This document shows, one piece after another, positions 36,235 to 50,206 of a stretch of DNA of 64,000 bases. The translations under genes were made by a program, and so were the position numbers. Numbering within the stretch: position 1 is the stretch's first letter; each line of letters opens with the position of its first letter. The DNA comes from Nomia melanderi (lineage: Eukaryota; Arthropoda; Insecta; Hymenoptera; Halictidae), in contig NW_027475146.1 of assembly GCF_051020985.1 (NCBI RefSeq), positions 1,488,001 through 1,552,000 of the forward strand, given 5' to 3'. The notes under the pieces were generated by a model. That model searched no databases and was not told the DNA's origin. It saw only the letters and a list, made by a program, of their open reading frames with translations.

Positions 36235-37940
36235 GGCCGGACTGTCAGGGTCAGGGAAAAATCCAATATATATCTGGTGATATCTCGGGTGCTATTAGAG
36301 ATAGCGCAATAAATCAAAGTGAATTTTCTGCAGGGGGCCCTGGCGCATGAATCTGTGCTGCGGGAACGACCTCGGGGCACCAGGGGCCGAGAAAATCACT
36401 GTCTCATGGAGTCCGACACTCAGGGTCAGGGAAAAATCCAATATAAATCTGGTGATATCTCGGGTGCTATTATAGATAGCGCAATAAATCAAAGTGCATT
36501 GTCTGTAGGAGGCCCTGGCGCATGAATCTGTGCAGCGGGATCGACCTCGGACCACCAGGGGCCGAGAAAATCACTGTCTCATGGGGCAGGACTGTCAGGG
36601 TCAGGGAAAAATCCAATATATATCTGGTGATATCTCGGGTGCTATTAGAGATAGCAGAATAAATCAAAGTGAATTATCTGCAGGGGGCTCTGGCGCATGA
36701 ATCTGTGCAGCGGGATCGACCTCGGACCACGAGGGACCGAGAAAACCATCGACACATGGGGCCGGACTGTCAGGGTCAAGGAAAAATCCAATATATATCT
36801 GGTGATATCTCGGGTGCTATTATAGATAGCGCAATAAATCAAAATGCATTGTCTGTAGGAGGCCCTGTCGCATGAATCTGTGCAGCGGGATCGACCTCGG
36901 ACCACCAGGGGCCGAGAAAACCACCGTCTCATGGGGTCGGACACTCAGGGTCAGGGAAAAATCCAATATATATCTGGAGATATCTTGGGTGCTATTATAG
37001 ATAGCGCAATAAACCAAAGTGCATTGTCTGCGGGAGGCCCTGGCGCATGAATCTGTGCAGCGGGAACAACCTCGGAGCACCAGGCGCCGAGAAAATCACT
37101 GTCTCATGGGGCCGGACTGTCAGGGTCAGGGAAAAATCCAATATAAATCTGGTGATATCTCGGGTGCTATTAGAGATAGCAGAATAAATCAAAGTGAATT
37201 ATCTGCAGGGGGCTCTGGCGCATGAATCAGTGCAGCGGGATCGACCTCGGACCACGAGGGACCGAGAAAACCATCGACACATGGGGCCGGACTGTCAGGG
37301 TCAGGGAAAAAACCAATATATATCTGGTGATATCTCGGGTGCTATTAGAGATAGCGCAATAAATCAAAGTGAATTATCTGCAGGGGGCCCTGGCGCATGA
37401 ATCTGTGCAGCGGGAACGACCTCGGACCAGCAGGGGCCGAGAAATCCACCGTCTCATGGGGTCGGACTGTCCGGGTCAGGGAAAAATCCAATATATATCT
37501 GGTGATATCTCGGGTGCTATTAGAGATAGCGCAATAAATCAAAGTGCATTGTCTGCAGGAGGCCCTGGCGCATGAATCTGTGCAGCGGGAACGACCTCGG
37601 ACTTCGAGGGACCGAGAAAATCACTGTCTCATGGAGTCCGACACTCAGGGTCAGGGAAAAATCCAATATATATCCTGGTGATATCTTGGGTGCTATTACA
37701 GATGGCGCAATAAACCAAAGTGCATTGTCTGTAGGAGGCCCTGGCGCATGAATCTGTGCAGTGGGATCGACCTCGGACCACCAGGGGCCGAGAAAATCAC
37801 TGTCTCATGGAGTCCGACACTCAGGGTCAGGGAAAAATCCAATATATATCCTGGTGATATCTTGGGTGCTATTACAGATGGCGCAATAAATCAAAATGCA
37901 TTGTCTGTAGGAGGCCCTGGCGCATGAATCTGTGCAGCGG
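36235..37940 (+). repeat. Interleaved block H, copy 1
   Basis: It is marked by GAATTTTCTGCAGGGGGCCC and TGTGCTGCGGGAACG at about 36320-36370, then GGGGCAGGACTG, a GACCACGAGGGACC monomer, and CTGGAGATATCTTGGG. Related copies lie at about 41.50, 43.07 and 51.30 kb. A pair of monomers at 37.62-37.9 kb (ATATCTTGGG, GATGGCGCAATAAA) is a local dimer duplication. Confidence 0.75.
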
Positions 37941-39868
37941 GATCTACCTCGGACCACCAGGGGCCGAGAATATCACCGTCCCATGGGGCCGGACTGTCAG
38001 GGTCAGGGAAAAATCCAATATATATCTGGTGATATCTCGGGTGCTATTACAGATAGCGCAATAAACCAAAGTGCATTGTCTGCAGGAGGCCCTGGCGCAT
38101 GAATCTGTGCAGCGGGAACGACCTCGGAGCACCAGGGGCCGAGAAAATCACTGTCTCATGGAGTCCGACACTCAGGGTCAGGGAAAAATCCAATATATAT
38201 CCTGGTGATATCTCGGGTGCTGTTACAGATAGCGCAATAAATCAAAGTGCATTGTCTGTAGGAGGCCCTGGCGCATGAATCTGTGCAGCGGGATCGACCT
38301 CGGACCACCAGGGGCCGAGAAAATCACCGTCTCATGGGGCCGGACTGTCAGGGTCAGGGAAAAATCCAATATATATCAGGTGATATCTCGGGTGCTATTA
38401 GAGATAGCGCAATAAATCAAAGTGAATTATCTGCAGGGGGCCCTGGCGCATGAATCTGTGCAGCGGGAATGACCTCGGACCAGCAGGGGCCGAGAAAACC
38501 ACCGTCTCATGGGGTCGGACTGTCCGGGTCAGGGAAAAATCCAATATATATCTGGTGATATCTCGGGTGCTATTAGAGATTGCGCAATAAATCAAAGTGA
38601 ATTATCTGCAGGGGGCCCTGGCGCATGAATCTGTGCAGCGGGAATGACCTCGGACCAGCAGGGGCCGAGAAAACCACCGTCTCATGGGGTCGGACTGTCC
38701 GGGTCAGGGAAAAATCCAATATATATCTGGTGATATCTCGGGTGCTATTAGAGATAGCGCAATAAATCAAAGTGCATTGTCTGCAGGAGGCCCTGGCGCA
38801 TGAATCTGTGCAGCGGGAACGACCTCGGACTTCGAGGGACCGAGAAAATCACCAACTCATGGGGTCGGACACTCAGGGTCAGGGAAAAATCCAATATATA
38901 TCTAGTGATATCACGGGTGCTATTATAGATAGCGCTATAAATCAAAGTGCATTGTCTGTAGTAGGACCTGGCGCATGAATCTGTCCAGCGGGAACGACCT
39001 CCGACCAGCAGGGGCCGAGAAAACCACCGTCTCATGGGGTCGGACACTCAGGGTCAGGGAAAAATCCAATATATATCCTGGTGATATCTCGGGTGCTATT
39101 AGAGATAGCGCAATAAATCAAAGTGCATTGTCTGCAGGAGGCCCTGGCGCATGAATCTGTGCAGCGGGAACGACCTCGGACTTCGAGGGACCGAGAAAAT
39201 CACCGTCTCATGGGGTCGGACACTCAGGGTCAGGGAAAAATCCAATATATATCCTGGTGATATCTCGGGTGCTATTACAGATAGCGCAATAAATCAAACT
39301 CCATTGTCTGTTGGAGGCCCTGGCGCATGAATCTGTGCAGCGGGATCGACCTCGGACCACCAGGGGCCGAGAAAATCACTGTGTCATGGGGCCGGACTGT
39401 CAGGGTCAGGGAAAAATCCAATATATATCTGGTGATATCTCGGGTGCTATTAGAGATAGCAGAATAAATCAAAGTGAATTATCTGCAGGGTGCTCTGGCG
39501 CATGAATCTGTGCAGCGGGATCGACCTCGGACCACGAGGGACCGAGAAAACCATCGACACATGGGGCCGGACTGTCAGGGTCAAGGAAAAATCCAATATA
39601 TATCTGGTGATATCTCGGGTGCTATTATAGATAGCGCAATAAATCAAAATGCATTGTCTGTAGCAGGCCCTGTCGCATGAATCTGTGCAGCGGGATCGAC
39701 CTCGGACCACCAGGGGCCGAGAAAACCACCGTCTCATGGGGTCGGACACTCAGGGTCAGGGAAAAATCCAATATATATCTGGTGATATCTCGGGTGCTAT
39801 TATAGATAGCGCAATAAATCAAAATGCATTGTCTGTAGGAGGCCCTGGCGCATGAATCTGTGCAGCGG
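37941..39868 (+). repeat. 11-mer higher-order repeat copy (1,928 bp)
   Basis: This is a full 11-monomer unit with the same order as 32859-34785. Private changes include GGGTGCTGTTACAG at about 38216, GAGATTGCGCAATAAATC near 38576, and ACCAACTCATGG near 38852. It is flanked on the right by another copy at exactly +1,928 bp. Confidence 0.85.
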
Positions 39869-41200
39869 GATCTACCTCGGACCACCAGGGGCCGAGAATA
39901 TCACCGTCCCATGGGGCCGGACTGTCAGGGTCAGGGAAAAATCCAATATATATCTGGTGATATCTCGGGTACTATTACAGATAGCGCAATAAACCAAAGT
40001 GCATTGTCTGCAGGAGGCCCTGGCGCATGAATCTGTGCAGCGGGAACGACCTCGGAGCACCAGGGGCCGAGAAAATCACTGTCTCATGGAGTCCGACACT
40101 CAGGGTCAGGGAAAAATCCAATATATATCCTGGTGATATCTCGGGTGCTATTACAGATAGCGCAATAAATCAAAGTGCATTGTCTGTAGGAGGCCCTGGC
40201 GCATGAATCTGTGCAGCGGGATCGACCTCGGACCACCAGGGGCAGAGAAAATCACCGTCTCATGGGGCCGGACTGTCAGGGTCAGGGAAAAATCCAATAT
40301 ATATCAGGTGATATCTCGGGTGCTATTAGAGATAGCGCAATAAATCAAAGTGAATTATCTGCAGGGGGCCCTGGCGCATGAATCTGTGCAGCGGGAATGA
40401 CCTCGGACCAGCAGGGGCCGAGAAAACCACCGTCTCATGGGGTCGGACTGTCCGGGTCAGGGAAAAATCCAATATATATCTGGTGATATCTCGGGTGCTA
40501 TTAGAGATAGCGCAATAAATCAAAGTGAATTATCTGCAGGGGGCCCTGGCGCATGAATCTGTGCAGCGGGAATGACCTCGGACCAGCAGGGGCCGAGAAA
40601 ACCACCGTCTCATGGGGTCGGACTGTCCGGGTCAGGGAAAAATCCAATATATATCTGGTGATATCTCGGGTGCTATTAGAGATAGCGCAATAAATCAAAG
40701 TGCATTGTCTGCAGGAGGCCCTGGCGCATGAATCTGTGCAGCGGGAACGACCTCGGACTTCGAGGGACCGAGAAAATCACCGCCTCATGGGGCCGGACAC
40801 TCAGGGTCAGGGAAAAATCCAATATATATCTAGTGATATCTCGGGTGCTATTATAGATAGCGCAATAAATCAAAGTGCATTGTCTGTAGTAGGACCTGGC
40901 GCATGAATCTGTCCAGCGGGAACGACCTCCGACCAGCAGGGGCCGAGAAAACCACCGTCTCATGGGGTCGGACACTCAGGGTCAGGGAAAAATCCAATAT
41001 ATATCCTGGTGATATCTCGGGTGCTATTAGAGATAGCGCAATAAATCAAAGTGCATTGTCTGCAGGAGGCCCTGGCGCATGAATCTGTGCAGCGGGAACG
41101 ACCTCGGACTTCGAGGGACCGAGAAAATCACCGTCTCATGGGGTCGGACACTCAGGGTCAGGGAAAAATCCAATATATATCCTGGTGATATCTCGGGTGC
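39869..41200 (+). repeat. 11-mer higher-order repeat, partial copy
   Basis: It follows the unit order to about 41.2 kb and then enters block H. It shares GGGTACTATTACAG and GGGGCAGAG with the copy at 34786, so those two are the closer pair. Confidence 0.8.
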
Positions 41201-41377
41201 TATTACAGATAGCGCAATAAATCAAAATGCATTGTCTGTAGGAGGCCCTGTCGCATGAATCTGTGCAGCGGGAACGACCTCGGGGCACCAGGGGCCGAGA
41301 AAATCACTGTCTCATGGAGTCCGACACTCAGGGTCAGGGAAAAATCCAATATAAATCTGGTGATATCTCGGGTGCTA

Positions 41378-43650
41378 TTATAGATAGCGCAATAAATCAA
41401 AGTGCATTGTCTGTAGGAGGCCCTGGCGCATGAATCTGTGCAGCGGGATCGACCTCGGACCACCAGGGGCCGAGAAAACCACCGTCCCATGGGGCCGGAC
41501 TGTCAGGGTCAGGGAAAAATCCAATATATATCTGGTGATATCTCGGGTGCTATTAGAGATAGCGCAATAAATCAAAGTGAATTTTCTGCAGGGGGCCCTG
41601 ACGCATGAATCTGTGCTGCGGGAACGACCTCGGGGCACCAGGGGCCGAGAAAATCACTGTCTCATGGAGTCCGACACTCAGGGTCAGGGAAAAATCCAAT
41701 ATAAATCTGGTGATATCTCGGGTGCTATTATAGATAGCGCAATAAATCAAAGTGCATTGTCTGTAGGAGGCCCTGGCGCATGAATCTGTGCAGCGGGATC
41801 GACCTCGGACCACCAGGGGCCGAGAAAATCACTGTCTCATGGGGCAGGACTGTCAGGGTCAGGGAAAAATCCAATATATATCTGGTGATATCTCGGGTGC
41901 TATTAGAGATAGCAGAATAAATCAAAGTGAATTATCTGCAGGGGGCTCTGGCGCATGAATCTGTGCAGCGGGATCGACCTCGGACCACGAGGGACCGAGA
42001 AAACCATCGACACATGGGGCCGGACTGTCAGGGTCAAGGAAAAATCCAATATATATCTGCTGATATCTCGGGTGCTATTATAGATAGCGCAATAAATCAA
42101 AATGCATTGTCTGTAGGAGGCCCTGTCGCATGAATCTGTGCAGCGGGATCGACCTCGGACCACCAGGGGCCGAGAAAACCACCGTCTCATGGGGTCGGAC
42201 ACTCAGGGTCAGGGAAAAATCCAATATATATCTGGAGATATCTTGGGTGCTATTATAGATAGCGCAATAAATCAAAATGCATTGTCTGTAGGAGGCCCTG
42301 GCGCATGAATCTGTGCAGCGGGATCTACCTCGTACCACCAGGGGCCGAGAATATCACCGTCCCATGGGGCCGGACTGTCAGGGTCAGGGAAAAATCCAAT
42401 ATATATCTGGTGATATCTCGTGTGCTATTACAGATAGCGCAATAAACCAAAGTGCATTGTCTGCGGGAGGCCCTGGCGCATGAATCTGTGCAGCGGGAAC
42501 AACCTCGGAGCACCAGGCGCCGAGAAAATCACTGTCTCATGGGGCCGGACTGTCAGGGTCAGGGAAAAATCCAATATAAATCTGGTGATATCTCGGGTGC
42601 TATTAGAGATAGCGCAATAAATCAAAGTGAATTATCTGCAGGGGGCCCTGGCGCATGAATCTGTGCAGCGGGAACGACCTCGGGGCACCAGGGGCCGAGA
42701 AAATCACCGTCTCATGGGGACGGACTGTCAGGTTCAGGGAAAAATCCAATATATATCTGGTGATATCTCGGGTGCTATTAGAGATAGCGCAATAAATCAA
42801 AGTGAATTATCTGCAGGGGGCCCTGGCGAATGAATCTGTGCAGCGGGAACGACCTCGGACCACCAGGGGCCGAGAAAACCATCGACACATGGGGTCGGAC
42901 ACTCAGGGTCAGGGAAAAATCCAATATAAATCTGGTGATATCTCGGGTGCTATTATAGATATCGCAATAAATCAAAGTGCATTGTCTGTAGGAGGCCCTG
43001 TCGCATGAATCTGTGCAGCGGGATCGACCTCGGACCACCAGGGGCCGAGAAAACCACCGTCCCATGGGGCCGGACTGTCAGGGTCAGGGAAAAATCCAAT
43101 ATATATCTGGTGATATCTCGGGTGCTATTAGAGATAGCGCAATAAATCAAAGTGAATTTTCTGCAGGGGGCCCTGACGCATGAATCTGTGCTGCGGGAAC
43201 GACCTCGGGGCACCAGGGGCCGAGAAAATCACTGTCTCATGGAGTCCGACACTCAGGGTCAGGGAAAAATCCAATATAAATCTGGTGATATCTCGGGTGC
43301 TATTATAGATAGCGCAATAAATCAAAGTGCATTGTCTGTAGGAGGCCCTGGCGCATGAATCTGTGCAGCGGGATCGACCTCGGACCACCAGGGGCCGAGA
43401 AAATCACTGTCTCATGGGGCAGGACTGTCAGGGTCAGGGAAAAATCCAATATATATCTGGTGATATCTCGGGTGCTATTAGAGATAGCAGAATAAATCAA
43501 AGTGAATTATCTGCAGGGGGCTCTGGCGCATGAATCTGTGCAGCGGGATCGACCTCGGACCACGAGGGACCGAGAAAACCATCGACACATGGGGCCGGAC
43601 TGTCAGGGTCAGGGAAAAAACCAATATATATCTGGTGATATCTCGGGTGC
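41378..43650 (+). repeat. Block H tandem, 9-monomer period (1,575 bp)
   Basis: Monomers at 41378, 41553, 41728 and 41903 recur at +1,575 bp (42953, 43128, 43303, 43478). Both copies have GAATTTTCTGCAGG, GGCCCTGACGCATG and GCTGCGGGAACG. The intervening monomers include CTGCGGGAGGCCC with GAACAACC and CAGGCGCCGAG (42.47 kb), also present at 37.04 kb. Confidence 0.8.
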
Positions 43651-44529
43651 TATTAGAGATAGCGCAATAAATCAAAGTGAATTATCTGCAGGGGGCCCTG
43701 GCGCATGAATCTGTGCAGCGGGAACGACCTCGGACCAGCAGGGGCCGAGAAATCCACCGTCTCATGGGGTCGGACTGTCCGGGTCAGGGAAAAATCCAAT
43801 ATATATCTGGTGATATCTCGGGTGCTATTAGAGATAGCGCAATAAATCAAAGTGCATTGTCTGCAGGAGGCCCTGGCGCATGAATCTGTGCAGCGGGAAC
43901 GACCTCGGACTTCGAGGGACCGAGAAAATCACTGTCTCATGGAGTCCGACACTCAGGGTCAGGGAAAAATCCAATATATATCCTGGTGATATCTCGGTTG
44001 CTATTACAGATAGCGCAATAAATCAAAGTGCATTGTCTGTAGGAGGCCCTGGCGCATGAATCTGGGCAGTGGGATCTACCTCGGACCACCAGGGGCCGAG
44101 AATATCACCGTCCCATGGGGCCGGACTGTCAGGGTCAGGGAAAAATCCAATATATATCCTGGTGATATCTTGGGTGCTATTACAGATAGCGCAATAAACC
44201 AAAGTGCATTGTCTGTAGGAGGCCCTGGCGCATGAATCTGTGCAGTGGGATCGACCTCGGACCACCAGGGGCCGAGAAAATCACCGTCTCATGGGGCCGG
44301 ACTGTCAGGGTCAGGGAAAAATCCAATATATATCTGGTGATATCTCGGGTGCTATTAGAGATAGCGCAATAAATCAAAGTGAATTATCTGCAGGGGGCCC
44401 TGGCGCATGAATCTGTGCAGCGGGAACGACCTCGGGGCACCAGGGGCCGAGAAAATCACCGTCTCATGGGGCCGGACTGTCAGGTTCAGGGAAAAATCCA
44501 ATATATATCTGGTGATATCTCGGGTGCTA

Positions 44530-45735
44530 TTAGAGATAGCGCAATAAATCAAAGTGAATTATCTGCAGGGGGCCCTGGCGAATGAATCTGTGCAGCGGGA
44601 ACGACCTCGGACCACCAGGGGCCGAGAAAACCATCGACACATGGGGTCGGACACTCAGGGTCAGGGAAAAATCCAATATAAATCTGGTGATATCTCGGGT
44701 GCTATTATAGATATCGCAATAAATCAAAGTGCATTGTCTGTAGGAGGCCCCGGCGCATGAATCTGTGTAGCGGGATCGACCTCGGACAACCAGGGGCCGA
44801 GAATATCACCGTCCCATGGGCCCGGACTGTCAGGGTCAGGGAAAAATCCAATATATATCTGGTGATATCTCGGATGCTATTACAGATAGCGCAATAAACC
44901 AAAGTGCATTGCCTGCAGGAGGCACTGGCGCATGAATCTGTGCAGCGGGAACGACCTCGGAGCACCAGGGGCCGAGAAAATCACTGTCTCATGGAGTCCG
45001 ACACTCAGGGTCAGGAAAAAATCCAATATATATCCTGGTGATATCTCGGGTGCTATTACAGATAGCGCAATGAATCAAAGTGCATTGTCTGTAGGAGGCC
45101 CTGGCGCATGAATCTGTGCAGCGGGATCGACCTCGGACCACCAGGGGCCGAGAAAATCACCGTCTCATGGGGCCGGACTGTCAGGGTCAGGGAAAAATCC
45201 AATATATATCTGGTGATATCTCGGGTGCTATTACAGATAGCCCAATAAATCAAAGTGCATTGTCTGTAGGAGGCCCTGGCGCATGAATCTGTGCAGCGGG
45301 ATCGACCTCGGACCACGAGGGACCGAGAAAACCATCGACACATGGGGCCGGACTGTAAGGGTCAAGAAAAAATCCAATATATATCTGGTGATATCTCGGG
45401 TGCTATTATAGATAGCGCAATAAATCAAGGTGCATTGTCTGTAGGAGGCCCTGGCGCATGAATCTGTGCAGCGGGATCGACCTCGGACCACCAGGGGCCG
45501 AGAAAATCACCGTCTCATGGGGCCGGACTGTCAGGGTCAGGGAAAAATCCTATATATATCTGGTGATATCTCTGGTGCTATTAGGGATAGCGAAATAAAT
45601 CAAAGTGCATTGTCGGCAGGAGGACCTGGCGCATGAATCTGTGCAGCGGGATCGACCTCGGACCACCAGGGGCCGAGGAAATCACCGTCTCATGAGGCCC
45701 GACTGTCCGGGTCAGGGAAAAATCCAATATATATC
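44530..45735 (+). repeat. Block J, copy 1 (partner 52242-53447)
   Basis: About seven monomers match 52242-53447 at 7,712 bp (44 monomers plus 12 extra bases). Shared private variants are GATATCGCAATAAATC, GGCCCCGGCGCATG with GTGTAGCGGG, CATGGGCCCGG, ATTGCCTGCAGG, GCAATGAATC, GACTGTAAGGGTCAAG, GATAGCGAAATAAATC, and GTCGGCAGGAGGACC. One difference seen is GGCACTGG at about 44923, where the partner has GGCCCTGG. Confidence 0.85.
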
Positions 45736-45999
45736 TGGTGATATCTCGGGTGCTATTACAGATAGCGCAATAAATCAAAGTGAATTGTCTGTAGGAGGCC
45801 CTGTCGCATGAATCTGTGCAGCGGGATCGACCTCGGACCACCAGGGGCCGAGAAAACCACCGTCTCATGGGGTCGGACACTCAGGGTCAGGGAAAAATCC
45901 AATATATATCTGGTGATATCTAGGGTGCTATTATAGATAGCGCAATAAATCAAAATGCATTGTCTGTAGGAGGCCCTGGCGCATGAATCTGTGCAGCGG

Positions 46000-47752
46000 G
46001 ATCTACCTCGGACCACCAGGGGCCGAGAATATCACCGTCCCATGGGGCCGGACTGTCAGGGTCAGGGAAAAATCCAATATATATCTGGTGATATCTCGGG
46101 TGCTATTACAGATAGCGCAATAAACCAAAGTGCATTGTCTGCAGGAGGCCCTGGCGCATGAATCTGTGCAGCGGGAACGACCTCGGAGCACCAGGGGCCG
46201 AGAAAATCACTGTCTCATGGAGTCCGACACTCAGGGTCAGGGAAAAATCCAATATATATCCTGGTGATATCTCGGGTGCTATTACAGATAGCGCAATAAA
46301 TCAAAGTGCATTGTCTGTAGGAGGCCCTGGCGCATGAATCTGTGCAGCGGGATCGACCTCGGACCACCAGGGGCCGAGAAAATCACCGTCTCATGGGGCC
46401 GGACTGTCAGGGTCAGGGAAAAATCCAATATATATCAGGTGATATCTCGGGTGCTATTAGAGATAGCGCAATAAATCAAAGTGAATTATCTGCAGGGGGC
46501 CCTGGCGCATGAATCTGTGCAGCGGGAATGACCTCGGACCAGCAGGGGCCGAGAAAACCACCGTCTCATGGGGTCGGACTGTCCGGGTCAGGGAAAAATC
46601 CAATATATATCTGGTGATATCTCGGGTGCTATTAGAGATAGCGCAATAAATCAAAGTGCATTGTCTGCAGGAGGCCCTGGCGCATGAATCTGTGCAGCGG
46701 GAACGACCTCGGACTTCGAGGGACCGAGAAAATCACCGCCTCATGGGGTCGGACACTCAGGGTCAGGGAAAAATCCAATATATATCTAGTGATATCACGG
46801 GTGCTATTATAGATAGCGCTATAAATCAAAGTGCATTGTCTGTAGTAGGACCTGGCGCATGAATCTGTCCAGCGGGAACGACCTCCGACCAGCAGGGGCC
46901 GAGAAAACCACCGTCTCATGGGGTCGGACACTCAGGGTCAGGGAAAAATCCAATATATATCCTGGTGATATCTCGGGTGCTATTAGAGATAGCGCAATAA
47001 ATCAAAGTGCATTGTCTGCAGGAGGCCCTGGCGCATGAATCTGTGCAGCGGGAACGACCTCGGACTTCGAGGGACCGAGAAAATCACCGTCTCATGGGGT
47101 CGGACACTCAGGGTCAGGGAAAAATCCAATATATATCCTGGTGATATCTCGGGTGCTATTACAGGTAGCGCAATAAATCAAACTCCATTGTCTGTTGGAG
47201 GCCCTGGCGCATGAATCTGTGGAGCGGGATCGACCTCGGACCACCAGGGGCCGAGAAAATCACTGTGTCATGGGGCCGGACTGTCAGGGTCAGGGAAAAA
47301 TCCAATATATATCTGGTGATATCTCGGGTGCTATTAGAGATAGCAGAATAAATCAAAGTGAATTATCTGCAGGGTGCTCTGGCACATGAATCTGTGCAGC
47401 GGGATCGACCTCGGACCACGAGGGACCGAGAAAACCATCGACACATGGGGCCGGACTGTCAGGGTCAAGGAAAAATCCAATATATATCTGGTGATATCTC
47501 GGGTGCTATTATAGATAGCGCAATAAATCAAAATGCATTGTCTGTAGCAGGCCCTGTCGCATGAATCTGTGCAGCGGGATCGACCTCGGACCACCAGGGG
47601 CCGAGAAAACCACCGTCTCATGGGGTCGGACACTCAGGGTCAGGGAAAAATCCAATATATATCTGGTGATATCTCGGGTGCTATTATAGATAGCGCAATA
47701 AATCAAAATGCATTGTCTGTAGGAGGCCCTGGCGCATGAATCTGTGCAGCGG
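46000..47752 (+). repeat. 11-mer higher-order repeat, 10-monomer version (1,753 bp)
   Basis: The order matches the 1,928-bp unit, except that only one GGGAATGACCTCGGACCAGC monomer is present (about 46.53 kb) instead of the usual tandem pair, so it is exactly one monomer shorter. Confidence 0.85.
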
Positions 47753-50206
47753 GATCTACCTCGGACCTCCAGGGGCCGAGAATATCACCGTCCCATGGGG
47801 CCGGGCTGTCAGGGTCAGGGAAAAATCCAATATATATCTGGTGATATCTCGGGTACTATTACAGATAGCGCAATAAACCAAAGTGCATTGTCTGCAGGAG
47901 GCCCTGGCGCATGAATCTGTGCAGCGGGAACGACCTCGGAGCACCAGGGGCCGAGAAAATCACTGTCTCATGGAGTCCGACACTCAGGGTCAGGGAAAAA
48001 TCCAATATATATCCTGGTGATATCTCGGGTGCTATTACAGATAGCGCAATAAATCAAAGTGCATTGTCTGTAGGAGGCCCTGGCGCATGAATCTGTGCAG
48101 CGGGATCGACCTCGGACCACCAGGGGCCGAGAAAACCACCGTCTCATGGGGTCGGACACTCAGGGTCAGGGAAAAATCCAATATATATCTGGTGATATCT
48201 CGGGTGCTATTAGAGATAGCAGAATAAATCAAAGTGAATTATCTGCAGGGGGCTCTGGCGCATGAATCTGTGCAGCGGGATCGACCTCGGACCACGAGGG
48301 ACCGAGAAAACCATCGACACATGGGGCCGGACTGTCAGGGTCAAGGAAAAATCCAATATATATCTGGTGATATCTCGGGTGCTATTATAGATAGCGCAAT
48401 AAACCAAAGTGCATTGTCTGCGGGAGGCCCTGGCGCATGAATCTGTGCAGCGGGAACGACCTCGGACTTCGAGGGACCGAGAAAATCACTGTCTCATGGA
48501 GTCCGACACTCAGGGTCAGGGAAAAATCCAATATATATCAGGTGATATCTCGGGTGCTATTAGAGATAGCGCAATAAATCAAAGTGAATTATCTGCAGGG
48601 GGCCCTGGCGCATGAATCTGTGCAGCGGGAATGACCTCGGACCAGCAGGGGCCGAGAAAACCACCGTCTCATGGGGTCGGTCTGTCCGGGTCAGGGAAAA
48701 ATCCAATATATATCTGGTGATATCTCGGGTGCTATTAGAGATAGCGCAATAAATCAAAGTGAATTATCTGCAGGGGGCCCTGGCGCATGAATCTGTGCAG
48801 CGGGAATGACCTCGGACCAGCAGGGGCCGAGAAAACCACCGTCTCATGGGGTCGGACTGTCCGGGTCAGGGAAAAATCCAATATATATCTGGTGATATCT
48901 CGGGTGCTATTAGAGATAGCGCAATAAATCAAAGTGCATTGTCTGCAGGAGGCCCTGGCGCATGAATCTGTGCAGCGGGAACGACCTCGGACTTCGAGGG
49001 ACCGAGAAAATCACCGTCTCATGGGGTCGGACACTCAGGGTCAGGGAAAAATCCAATATATATCCTGGTGATATCTCGGGTGCTATTACAGATAGCGCAA
49101 TAAATCAAAATGCATTGTCTGTAGGAGGCCCTGTCGCATGAATCTGTGCAGCGGGATCGACCTCGGACCACCAGGGGCCGAGAAAACCACCGTCCCATGG
49201 GGCCGGACTGTCAGGGTCAGGGAAAAATCCAATATATATCTAGTGATATCACGGGTGCTATTATAGATAGCGCTATAAATCAAAGTGCATTGTCTGTAGT
49301 AGGACCTGGCGCATGAATCTGTCCAGCGGGAACGACCTCCGACCAGCAGGGGCCGAGAAAACCACCGTCTCATGGGGTCGGACACTCAGGGTCAGGGAAA
49401 AATCCAATATATATCCTGGTGATATCTCGGGTGCTATTAGAGATAGCGCAATAAATCAAAGTGCATTGTCTGCAGGAGGCCCTGGCGCATGAATCTGTGC
49501 AGCGGGAACGACCTCGGACTTCGAGGGACCGAGAAAATCACCGTCTCATGGGGTCGGACACTCAGGGTCAGGGAAAAATCCAATATATATCCTGGTGATA
49601 TCTCGGGTGCTATTACAGGTAGCGCAATAAATCAAACTCCATTGTCTGTTGGAGGCCCTGGCGCATGAATCTGTGGAGCGGGATCGACCTCGGACCACCA
49701 GGGGCCGAGAAAATCACTGTGTCATGGGGCCGGACTGTCAGGGTCAGGGAAAAATCCAATATATATCTGGTGATATCTCGGGTGCTATTAGAGATAGCAG
49801 AATAAATCAAAGTGAATTATCTGCAGGGTGCTCTGGCGCATGAATCTGTGCAGCGGGATCGACCTCGGACCACGAGGGACCGAGAAAACCATCGACACAT
49901 GGGGCCGGACTGTCAGGGTCAAGGAAAAATCCAATATATATCTGGTGATATCTCGGGTGCTATTATAGATAGCGCAATAAATCAAAATGCATTGTCTGTA
50001 GCAGGCCCTGTCGCATGAATCTGTGCAGCGGGATCGACCTCGGACCACCAGGGGCCGAGAAAACCACCGTCTCATGGGGTCGGACACTCAGGGTCAGGGA
50101 AAAATCCAATATATATCTGGTGATATCTCGGGTGCTATTATAGATAGCGCAATAAATCAAAATGCATTGTCTGTAGGAGGCCCTGGCGCATGAATCTGTG
50201 CAGCGG
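47753..50206 (+). repeat. 11-mer higher-order repeat, rearranged 14-monomer version (2,454 bp)
   Basis: It starts and ends with the 11-mer order but holds extra monomers of block H type at about 48.1-48.5 kb (GACCACGAGGGACC, CTGCGGGAGGCCC) and 49.1-49.25 kb (GGCCCTGTCGC). The segment 49.3-50.2 kb matches 46.85-47.75 kb at +2,454 bp, including the private TGTGGAGCGGGATCG and TTACAGGTAGCG changes. Confidence 0.8.

Noticed and set aside
44073..45999. Another 11-mer unit, based on its 1,927-bp marker spacing
   Set aside because: The monomer content is that of block J and not of the 11-mer series; the matching length is a coincidence of monomer number.
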